A DNA stretch of 5,404 nucleotides from Thermococcus sp. (GTDB taxonomy: Archaea; Methanobacteriota_B; Thermococci; Thermococcales; Thermococcaceae): contig WAMH01000039.1 in NCBI GenBank assembly GCA_015522395.1, positions 1 to 5,404 of the forward strand. Reading direction: 5' to 3'. Below the pieces are notes generated by a model. The model worked only from the letters and a program-made list of their open reading frames with translations, was not told the origin of the DNA and searched no databases. Positions 1 through 5,404 of this stretch are shown here, piece after piece; position 1 is the first letter of the stretch; every line of letters begins with the position of its first letter. A program made the position numbers and the translations under genes.

Positions 1-871
1 GCATAATCCGGAACTCGGGTATGAACTTCACGATGGATGAGAGGATAACCATGATGGTGACAGGTAAGGTTCTGAACGTCATCTTCTCGCGTAGGGAAGG
101 CGAATCATGGATGCCCGTGAGGGGAACCTACATCTTCACAGTATCGGCCTCCTCCGAGCCTTACCTCAAGGTCGCCGGCGAGGCATACTGTCCGATGTGG
201 ACCGACACCTTCGGCAGGGACCTCTGGAGCGCCTTCCTGTGGGGGACGAGGCAGACCCTGGAGCTTGTTTTCTCCATATCCGCGGCAGCCGTTCTTCTCG
301 GACTCCTTTTGGGGCTTGCCGGCTCTCTCTCGAGCAGAAGCGGGTCGGCGGTTGACTTCGCATCGCAGGTCTCGACGATGCTCCCCATGATACCGATCCT
401 AATTGCGTTCGTTCCAATCCTTCAGAGGGTTAGCTACTACGGTAGCCTGAGCGTTCCCGTCTGGGACTTCGCCATCGTCCTCGGGCTTCTTCTCTTCGGC
501 AGGATATCAAGGAACATCAAAACGATGGCGGTGGTGGAGAAGAGCAAGGAGTACGCGAGGGCGCTTGGGGGAAGTGAGTGGTGGGTTACAAAGCACCACG
601 TAATGAGGATAGTCCTTCCCCACGCTCTCTCGGAGTTCATCCTGCTCTCGGCGAAGGCCCTTGCCCTGATATCAATCCTGGTTTCTTCAGGGTGATGCCG
701 GGCTTCAACTGGGGCGGCCTGCTTGCGATGGTGATAAAGCAGAGGGCGCTCTACCTGGGGGCATGGTAGATGGTCCTTCCCATCGGAACCGCCATAGCGG
801 TGCTCGCTCTGGGCTTCGTCCTCATCCACTTGGAAATGGAGGAGAGGTTCATAGACCCATGGCTCTCCTGA
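1..871 (+). pseudogene. Peptide-type ABC transporter permease (OppC/DppC-like), 5'-truncated by window and disrupted
   Basis: This is the C-terminal part of an inner-membrane permease of the binding-protein-dependent (BPD_transp_1) family, which forms the channel of oligopeptide/dipeptide or sugar-oligomer importers. The reading frame is open from the window start, so the true start lies upstream. An extracytoplasmic stretch comes first, then the TDxxGRD motif (201-221), hydrophobic segments at about 265-325, 375-425 and 460-500, and the EAA-loop motif that docks the ATPase (549-620, EYARALGG...VLP). A further helix follows at about 618-680. At that point the frame breaks: the first frame stops at 693-695, while the homologous continuation GFFRVMPGFNWGG starts in another frame at 680. 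That frame meets TAG at 767-769, after which a plausible last helix (WMVLP-type, 770-840) runs to TGA at 869-871. Two lesions point to a pseudogene; sequencing error is the main alternative. The family assignment is firm, the substrate is unknown. Confidence 0.85.
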
Positions 872-2069
872 GGGCGTCCTTTGCAACCTCTATGACGTCC
901 TCGGGTTCCGCCTCCACCTTCCCCCTCGCGAGGTTGTCGGTGCCGCCGCCCTTACCCCCAAGCTCTTTTATGACCTCTTTAAGCAGTTCCCTCATCGAGA
1001 CGTCGACTTCCTCGTTCCTAGCGAATATGACGTAGCCCTCGCCCGCGAGCAGGAGCATCGCTCCCGGGTTCTCCTTGACGAAGTTGATGGCAAAGGCCTG
1101 GGCGTCCTTCATGTCCCACTTCTCGACGAGGGCAACCACGTTGTAGTCACCCATCTCTTCCGCCTTATCGATGAGGGCGCAGCCCTTCCAGTGCCACAGT
1201 TCCCTCCTCAGGTGGTCTATCTCCCCTTCAAGCCCCTCGATTTCTCCCCTAAGCTCCCTAACCCTCTCGACCAGTGGCGGGTTCTTGTTGGGCATGCCAT
1301 CGAGGGCGCTCCAGTAGTCTTCGAGGATTTCGTTGAGCCTCTTCAGCGCCCTGTTGCCGCAGACGAACTCTATGCGCCACAGCTTCCGGCTCTTGCGGTA
1401 GAAGTTGAGCACCTTTATAATCCCGATCTCACGGGTGTTCCCCACGTGGGTTCCCCCGCAAGGGGTGATGTCGACACCCGGGATCGAGACCACCCTTATG
1501 GGCGGCTTCACCTTATCCGAGAGCTCCTTTCTAAGTTTGTGCCTCAGGTCGGCCGGAAGTTCTTCATAGACGTTCACTCGAACAGGGAGACCCTTCCAGA
1601 CGACTTCGTTTGCCCTCCTCTCGACCTCAAGAATGGTGTCCCAGTCCAGCTCACCCGGGTAATCGACCTCTATCTTGTTGTAGCTCTCAAAGATCTGAAA
1701 GCCCGTAGTGCCGGCGTTGTACAGTTCCTTGAAGACAGCCGAGAGTATGTGCTGGCCGGTGTGGTTCTTCATGTTCTCGTAGCGCCACTCCCAGTTGAGG
1801 AGCAGTCTCACGGATTCCCCGGGTTCGGGAAGGCAGCCTTCAAGCTTCCCCTCGTGCCATATCTCGTCCTTGCCGTAAACCCTTTCCACGCGGATCCGGA
1901 ACCCATCTCCCTCTATCATCCCCCTGTCTGACGGCTGGCCGCCGCCCTCTGGATAGAAGAGGGTTCTATCAAGGAGAAGTCTGATTTTACTTCCCTCGAC
2001 CTCGACGGACTCCACGGTGGCATCTATCTCCCGGAGGTATGGGTTGGAGTAGAACAGCCTCTCGGTCAT
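849..2069 (-). CDS. alaX: Alanyl-tRNA editing protein AlaX, long form with DHHA1 domain
   Basis: This is a 406-residue free-standing editing enzyme homologous to the editing and C-terminal domains of alanyl-tRNA synthetase. By family it hydrolyses tRNA(Ala) mischarged with serine (or glycine) in the cytoplasm. The N-terminal barrel carries the glycine motif FYPEGGGQPSD (residues 38-48). The zinc/active-site set is complete: HTGQH (H103, H107) and CGGTH (C204, H208). A charged, coiled-coil-like linker spans about 265-295, and the C-terminal DHHA1 domain (about 300-406) has the glycine-rich GGKGGGTDN motif at 371-379. The length suits the long AlaX-L class. No aminoacylation domain is present, so it is not a fragment of alaS. 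The ATG start is supported by GGTGAT three bases upstream and by the conserved N-terminus. It lies 43 bp after atpD in the same direction, and its 3' end overlaps the convergent permease pseudogene by 23 bp. Confidence 0.95.
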   Translation of the reverse strand: MTERLFYSNPYLREIDATVESVEVEGSKIRLLLDRTLFYPEGGGQPSDRGMIEGDGFRIRVERVYGKDEIWHEGKLEGCLPEPGESVRLLLNWEWRYENMKNHTGQHILSAVFKELYNAGTTGFQIFESYNKIEVDYPGELDWDTILEVERRANEVVWKGLPVRVNVYEELPADLRHKLRKELSDKVKPPIRVVSIPGVDITPCGGTHVGNTREIGIIKVLNFYRKSRKLWRIEFVCGNRALKRLNEILEDYWSALDGMPNKNPPLVERVRELRGEIEGLEGEIDHLRRELWHWKGCALIDKAEEMGDYNVVALVEKWDMKDAQAFAINFVKENPGAMLLLAGEGYVIFARNEEVDVSMRELLKEVIKELGGKGGGTDNLARGKVEAEPEDVIEVAKDALRRAMGL

Positions 2070-2072
2070 GTC

Positions 2073-2078
2073 ATCACC
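2073..2078 (-). promoter_or_regulatory. Shine-Dalgarno site of alaX
   Basis: The minus strand reads GGTGAT, then three bases, then the alaX ATG (2067-2069). This is the strong ribosome-binding core typical of Thermococcales, complementary to the 3' end of 16S rRNA. It fixes the start codon and shows that alaX has its own translation initiation signal even if it is co-transcribed with the ATPase genes. Confidence 0.75.
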
Positions 2079-2096
2079 GGAGAGGTGTAGGCGGGG

Positions 2097-2106
2097 AAAA
2101 TAAAAG
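2097..2106 (-). promoter_or_regulatory. T-rich element between atpD and alaX (terminator or TATA-like)
   Basis: On the minus strand the 43-bp gap contains CTTTTATTTT, flanked by CCC and CCCC in an otherwise G+C-rich stretch. Archaeal transcription commonly ends at such T tracts, so this could be a terminator or attenuator of the ATPase operon. It also lies 28-37 bases upstream of the alaX ATG, where a TATA box for a short-leader transcript would sit, but the preceding bases (GCAACCC) lack a purine-rich BRE. The sequence alone does not decide between the two roles. Confidence 0.4.
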
Positions 2107-2112
2107 GGTTGC

Positions 2113-2760
2113 TCAGGCTTCCCCAGAGCGGGCCTCTATCAGGGCCTTGACCCTCTTGAGTCTGAAGAAGTTCTCGCGCTCCATCTCATCCAAGCGTTGC
2201 TTGATGAACTTGACCGTTGCCTCCATCCTCGGGATTATGATGTACTCCAGCGCGTTGACACGCCTCTTGGTGGTTTCTATCTCCTTCGCGAGCCTCTTGA
2301 GGGTCTCCTCCACCTCGGCCAAGCGAACCGCCAGATCAAGGGCCTCCTCGAATTTCTCGGCGGCAAGGTCAACCCTCGTGGAGCTGGAGACGAATGCGTA
2401 GCCGCGCTCTTCGGCACTCCTCTTGAAGGACTCGGCCTCGATGAGCGGAACCGGAACGCCCATGACGTTCCTCTTTTTGACCTCAACTTCCCTGTTGGGT
2501 TTGACCGAGAGGCCTATCTCCCTGAGACGGAGCGTTCCAACGTCTATCTCGGCCGCCTGGAGGGCCTTAAACGCCTCCTCCATCTTCCTTCCCAGTTCCT
2601 CCCTGAGCTGGAGGGCCTCGTCGTAGATGGTGAAGAACTCCATAACGAGGGCGTCCTGCTTGTCCTTGAGGAGCTTGTGGCCCTTTTTGGCGAGGGTAAT
2701 GCGCCTCTTGAGGTTCAGGAGTTCCATCCTGGTGGGTTTGACGTTGAGCAGTTCTGCCAT
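2113..2760 (-). CDS. atpD: A-type ATP synthase subunit D (central stalk)
   Basis: This 215-residue subunit forms the rotating central shaft of the A-type (V-like) ATP synthase, passing torque between the membrane ring and the A3B3 head. It has the family pattern of two long helices packed as a coiled coil: an N-terminal helix with PTRMELLNLK (9-18) and KGHKLLKDKQD (26-36), a less helical middle (about 75-130), and a C-terminal helix with TKRRVNALEY (164-173). The length is normal for the family. I place the start at the ATG at 2758-2760 (MAELLNVKPT). A GTG nine bases upstream would add three residues, but it lies inside the Shine-Dalgarno sequence GGTGGT and has no ribosome site of its own. 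The gene follows atpB by 27 bp, and alaX begins 43 bp downstream, so atpD is the last ATPase gene seen here. Nothing in it looks damaged. Confidence 0.97.
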   Translation of the reverse strand: MAELLNVKPTRMELLNLKRRITLAKKGHKLLKDKQDALVMEFFTIYDEALQLREELGRKMEEAFKALQAAEIDVGTLRLREIGLSVKPNREVEVKKRNVMGVPVPLIEAESFKRSAEERGYAFVSSSTRVDLAAEKFEEALDLAVRLAEVEETLKRLAKEIETTKRRVNALEYIIIPRMEATVKFIKQRLDEMERENFFRLKRVKALIEARSGEA

Positions 2761-2764
2761 CTCG

Positions 2765-2770
2765 ACCACC
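2765..2770 (-). promoter_or_regulatory. Shine-Dalgarno site of atpD
   Basis: The minus strand reads GGTGGT, four bases, then ATG (2758-2760). The upstream alternative GTG at 2767-2769 falls within this motif, and the region before it (CAAAATTTTA) is A/T-rich with no Shine-Dalgarno. The site therefore decides in favour of the ATG start and a 215-residue AtpD. Confidence 0.7.
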
Positions 2771-2787
2771 TAAAATTTTGAAGGGCG

Positions 2788-4182
2788 TTAAGCCCTCTTC
2801 CTGTACTTGGGGTGGTACTTGAGGATGTACTCCTTCCTGACACGCTTGAGCTCGCTCTCCGGGAGTTCCGCCAGGAGTTCCCAGCCGAGGTCGAGGGTCT
2901 CCTCTATGCTCCTGTCCTCGTCATACCTCTGGGCGACGAACTCCCTCTCAAAGCGGTCCGCGAACTTGAGGTACTTCCTGTCGGTCTCGCTCAAAGCCTC
3001 TTCACCCACAACCGCCACGAGGTCCCTCAGCGATCTACCTTCAGCGTAGGCCGCGTAGAGCTGCTGGCTGAGCTGTGGGTGGTCCTCCCTCGTTCTTCCC
3101 TTTCCGATACCGTCCTTCATCAGACGGCTCAGGCTCGGAAGGACATCGATGGGCGGGTAGATGCCCTTCCTGTGAAGCTCCCTGCTGAGGACTATCTGGC
3201 CCTCGGTGATGTAACCGGTCAAATCCGGAATCGGATGGGTTATGTCGTCGTCGGGCATGGTGAGGATCGGCACCTGGGTTATGCTTCCCTTCTTGCCCCT
3301 TACACGACCGGCACGCTCGTAGATGGTCGCTAAATCAGTGTACATGTAACCCGGATAACCGCGCCTTCCGGGAACCTCTTCCCTCGCTGCCGAAATCTCA
3401 CGGAGGGCCTCGGCATAGTTGGTCATGTCCGTGAGGATAACGAGCACCTGCATGTCATAGTCGAAGGCGAGGTATTCGGCCACGGTGAGGGCCATACGCG
3501 GGGTGATGATGCGCTCGATGGCAGGGTCGTCCGCGAGGTTAAGGAACAGGACGGCCCTCTCTATTGCACCCGTTTCTTCAAAGCTCTTCTTGAAGAAGTT
3601 TGCTTCTTCGTAGGTAATACCCATCGCCGCAAATACCACTGCAAACTGCTCCTCCTCTCCAAGGACCTTGGCTTGCCTCGCTATCTGTGCAGCCAACATG
3701 TTGTGGGGCAATCCGGAACCGCTGAATATGGGCAGCTTCTGGCCCCTGACGAGGGTGTTCATTCCGTCTATAGCTGAAACACCCGTCTGGATGAAGTCCC
3801 TCGGGTAGGCCCTCGCGACCGGGTTGAGCGGAGCGCCGTGGACATCCCTCCTATCCTCGGGAATGATCTCGGGTCCGCCGTCGATGGGCTTACCGATGCC
3901 GTTGAAGACCCTTCCAAGCATGTCCATTGAAACGGGCACCTTGAGGGTCTCGCCGGTGAAGCGGACACGGGTGGTTTTAACGTCCAGATCGCGCGTTCCC
4001 TCGAAGACCTGAACTATCGCGAGGTCCTCCCTTGCTTCCAGCACCTGACCCTTCCTCTTCTCCCCACTCTCGGTTTCTATCTCAACGACCTCACCGTAGG
4101 CCACTCCCTTGACGCCCTCAACGATCATCAGCGGCCCGTAAATCTTGCTAACGGTTGAGTACTCCATTCCTGGCATTGGCAT
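2788..4182 (-). CDS. atpB: A-type ATP synthase subunit B (non-catalytic nucleotide-binding subunit)
   Basis: This 464-residue subunit alternates with AtpA in the A3B3 hexamer on the cytoplasmic side of the membrane-bound ATP synthase, binding nucleotide at a regulatory, non-catalytic site. An N-terminal beta-barrel (about 5-75) is followed by the RecA-like domain. The P-loop position holds the degenerate GSGLPHN (155-161), without the Walker Lys/Thr, as expected for B rather than A. Also visible are LTDMTNYAEALREIS (250-264), PDDDITHPIPDLTGYITEGQ (310-329), and PSLSRLM (349-355), whose Arg353 corresponds to the arginine that reaches the catalytic site of the neighbouring A subunit. A C-terminal helical domain ends in HPKYRKRA. 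I choose the ATG at 4180-4182, preceded by GGAG four bases upstream and overlapping the atpA stop. GTG at 4185 and the internal ATG at 4176 remain possible. The length is normal and there are no defects. Confidence 0.98.
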   Translation of the reverse strand: MPMPGMEYSTVSKIYGPLMIVEGVKGVAYGEVVEIETESGEKRKGQVLEAREDLAIVQVFEGTRDLDVKTTRVRFTGETLKVPVSMDMLGRVFNGIGKPIDGGPEIIPEDRRDVHGAPLNPVARAYPRDFIQTGVSAIDGMNTLVRGQKLPIFSGSGLPHNMLAAQIARQAKVLGEEEQFAVVFAAMGITYEEANFFKKSFEETGAIERAVLFLNLADDPAIERIITPRMALTVAEYLAFDYDMQVLVILTDMTNYAEALREISAAREEVPGRRGYPGYMYTDLATIYERAGRVRGKKGSITQVPILTMPDDDITHPIPDLTGYITEGQIVLSRELHRKGIYPPIDVLPSLSRLMKDGIGKGRTREDHPQLSQQLYAAYAEGRSLRDLVAVVGEEALSETDRKYLKFADRFEREFVAQRYDEDRSIEETLDLGWELLAELPESELKRVRKEYILKYHPKYRKRA

Positions 4183-4184
4183 CA
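4180..4184 (-). promoter_or_regulatory. TGATG stop/start overlap coupling atpA and atpB
   Basis: On the minus strand the atpA stop TGA (4182-4184) shares its last base with the atpB ATG (4180-4182). GGAG at 4187-4190, inside the last atpA codons, can serve as ribosome site. Such overlaps usually mean translational coupling by re-initiation, which fits the equal 3:3 stoichiometry of A and B. The choice of this ATG over the adjacent GTG is inferred. Confidence 0.6.
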
Positions 4185-5404
4185 CGCTCCGTACTTCTTA
4201 AAGAGCTCCTCAAACTGCTGGTTGGTTTCATCGATGAGGGCCCTGACCTTCTCAACATCCGGCTCGAATTTCATACGGCCTATCTTCTCTCTTACCGGGA
4301 GCTTGGCTATCTCGTCGACAGGAATACCGCGGTCAACTGCCTCCATGGTCTTCTCGTAGAAGTTGAGGATCACGTGCATCATCGTCACCTGCTTCTTCGG
4401 CGGGCAGTAGGTGTCGACCTCATCGAATGCATCCTGCTGAAGGTAGTCCTCACGGAGCATCCTCGTGACTATGAGTATTGCCTTCTCCCTGTCCGGTAAA
4501 GCGTCGGGACCGACGATCCTGACTATCTCCTGAAGTTCAGCTTCCTTCTGGAGGAGGGCCATAGCAGTGTCGCGCATCTTCCTCCACTCGGGGTCAACGT
4601 TCTTGTGCCACCAGTCCTGGATGGCATCAATGTAGAGCGAATAGCTCCTCAGCCAGTTGATTGCCGGGAAGTGCCTCCTCCTAGCCAGGTCAGCATCGAG
4701 CGCCCAGAAGACCTTGACGACACGCAGTGTGTTCTGGACGACAGGCTCGCTGAAGTCACCGCCGGGCGGTGAAACGGCACCTATGACGGAGACGCTACCG
4801 ATTCTCTCGTCGCTTCCGAGGGTGACAACGCGTCCGGCCCTCTCGTAGAACTCCGCTATCTTGCTCGCGAGGTAGGCAGGATACCCCTCCTCACCGGGCA
4901 TCTCCTCGAGACGGCCCGAAATTTCACGGAGCGCTTCTGCCCACCTGCTCGTCGAGTCGGCCATCAGAGCGACGTCGTAGCCCATGTCCCTGAAGTACTC
5001 GGCTATGGTGATTCCGGTGTAGATAGAAGCCTCACGGGCAGCCACAGGCATGTTCGAGGTGTTCGCTATGAGAACCGTTCTCTCCATGAGCGGCTTTCCT
5101 GTCTTCGGGTCCTTGAGCTTCGGGAACTCCTCAAGGACATCAGTCATCTCGTTACCGCGCTCACCGCAGCCGATGTAGACGACGACCTGCGCGTCACTCC
5201 ACTTAGCTAACTGGTGCTGGGTGACGGTCTTTCCTGAACCGAACGGGCCTGGAATGGCCGCGGTTCCACCCTTGGCCTGGCTGAAGAAGGTATCGATGGT
5301 CCTCTGTCCGGTGATGAGAGGAACCTCCGGCGGGAGCTTGTTCTTGTAGGGCCTCTTGACACGGACGGGCCAGCGGTGGTACATTTTGAGCTCCTCTATG
5401 TTCC
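4182..5404 (-). CDS. atpA: A-type ATP synthase catalytic subunit A, C-terminal part (5' end outside window)
   Basis: About 406 codons of the catalytic subunit are present; family members have about 585 residues, so roughly the first 180 lie beyond the window edge. The frame is open to the edge, and the methionine at 5382-5384 is internal (ELKMYHRWPV), not a start. The subunit makes or hydrolyses ATP at the A/B interface. The Walker A loop GPFGSGKT lies at 5226-5249. GCGERGNE follows about 20 residues later and includes the catalytic glutamate. The Walker B strand VALMAD then leads into STSRWAEALREISGRLEEMP, and SPPGGDFSEP is also present. The C-terminal helical domain runs to FEELFKKYGA. The P-loop and GCGERG regions, where VMA inteins are known to insert, are uninterrupted. 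Just before the P-loop the sequence reads QRTIDTFFSQAKGG, where Val and Pro are usual in place of T and S. It is followed directly by atpB with a one-base overlap. Confidence 0.98.
   Translation of the reverse strand, partial: NIEELKMYHRWPVRVKRPYKNKLPPEVPLITGQRTIDTFFSQAKGGTAAIPGPFGSGKTVTQHQLAKWSDAQVVVYIGCGERGNEMTDVLEEFPKLKDPKTGKPLMERTVLIANTSNMPVAAREASIYTGITIAEYFRDMGYDVALMADSTSRWAEALREISGRLEEMPGEEGYPAYLASKIAEFYERAGRVVTLGSDERIGSVSVIGAVSPPGGDFSEPVVQNTLRVVKVFWALDADLARRRHFPAINWLRSYSLYIDAIQDWWHKNVDPEWRKMRDTAMALLQKEAELQEIVRIVGPDALPDREKAILIVTRMLREDYLQQDAFDEVDTYCPPKKQVTMMHVILNFYEKTMEAVDRGIPVDEIAKLPVREKIGRMKFEPDVEKVRALIDETNQQFEELFKKYGA

Noticed and set aside
675..695. Programmed frameshifting or recoding in the permease
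   Set aside because: No slippery heptamer is evident at the switch, and a second stop (TAG) lies downstream. Decay or sequence error is simpler.
767..769. TAG read as pyrrolysine
   Set aside because: Pyrrolysine is not known in Thermococcales, the expected residue is Trp, and the gene already has a frameshift.
437..886. Minus-strand frame of 149 codons across the permease and the alaX end
   Set aside because: The + strand permease signal (EAA loop, membrane helices) is convincing, and the antisense translation resembles no protein I know.
1191..1931. Long open frame of 246 codons on the + strand opposite alaX
   Set aside because: It is antisense to a well-conserved gene with intact motifs. 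The translation has no recognisable domain and no good ribosome site was seen. Such frames are common opposite G+C-rich genes.
2093..2108. BRE/TATA-like GGGGAAAATAAAAGGG on the + strand, possible antisense promoter into atpD
   Set aside because: It resembles a promoter only loosely, has no downstream + strand gene, and is the complement of the T-rich element already explained as a terminator or TATA candidate.
2197..2781. Open frame of 194 codons on the + strand opposite atpD
   Set aside because: It lies antisense to the clear AtpD gene and its translation mirrors the helix-rich codons. There is no independent support.
2812..3333. Open frame of 173 codons on the + strand opposite atpB
   Set aside because: It is an antisense shadow of a highly conserved gene with no domain or start signal.
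1..5404. CRISPR array, transposon ends, tRNA or rRNA
   Set aside because: No regularly spaced repeats, terminal inverted repeats, transposase or RNA gene signatures were seen. Nearly every base belongs to the five genes described.

Overview
The window looks like a chromosomal segment from a hyperthermophilic archaeon of the order Thermococcales, most likely a Thermococcus. The evidence is the very close match, as I remember those proteins, of the ATP synthase A, B and D subunits to Thermococcus versions, the GGTGAT-type Shine-Dalgarno sequences, and a G+C-rich base composition that fits Thermococcus better than Pyrococcus. No search was run, so the genus is an inference.

Layout. Positions 1-871 (+ strand) hold the 3' part of a permease gene of a peptide-type (OppC/DppC) ABC importer. 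It is broken by a frameshift near 680 and an in-frame TAG at 767-769, and a normally glycine-containing motif is also altered. It converges on, and overlaps by 23 bp, the 3' end of alaX (849-2069, - strand), a long-form alanyl-tRNA editing hydrolase. Further right, also on the - strand, lies the distal end of the archaeal A-type ATP synthase operon, in transcription order atpA (4182-5404, 5' end outside the window), atpB (2788-4182) and atpD (2113-2760).

How the genes work together. AtpA (catalytic) and AtpB (regulatory, nucleotide-binding) form the A3B3 headpiece. AtpD is the central shaft that couples rotation of the membrane ring to ATP synthesis or hydrolysis. The atpA stop and atpB start overlap as TGATG, and atpB-atpD are 27 bp apart with a Shine-Dalgarno in the gap, so the three are co-transcribed. 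alaX follows 43 bp after atpD in the same direction. A T-rich element in that gap makes it unclear whether alaX is read through from the ATPase operon, follows a terminator, or has its own promoter. Its role, clearing mischarged tRNA(Ala), is unrelated to the ATPase.

The window is almost fully coding and has no gene-free stretch over 300 bases. I see no CRISPR array, insertion sequence, tRNA, rRNA or obvious new system. The most notable feature is the multiply damaged permease gene at the left edge.
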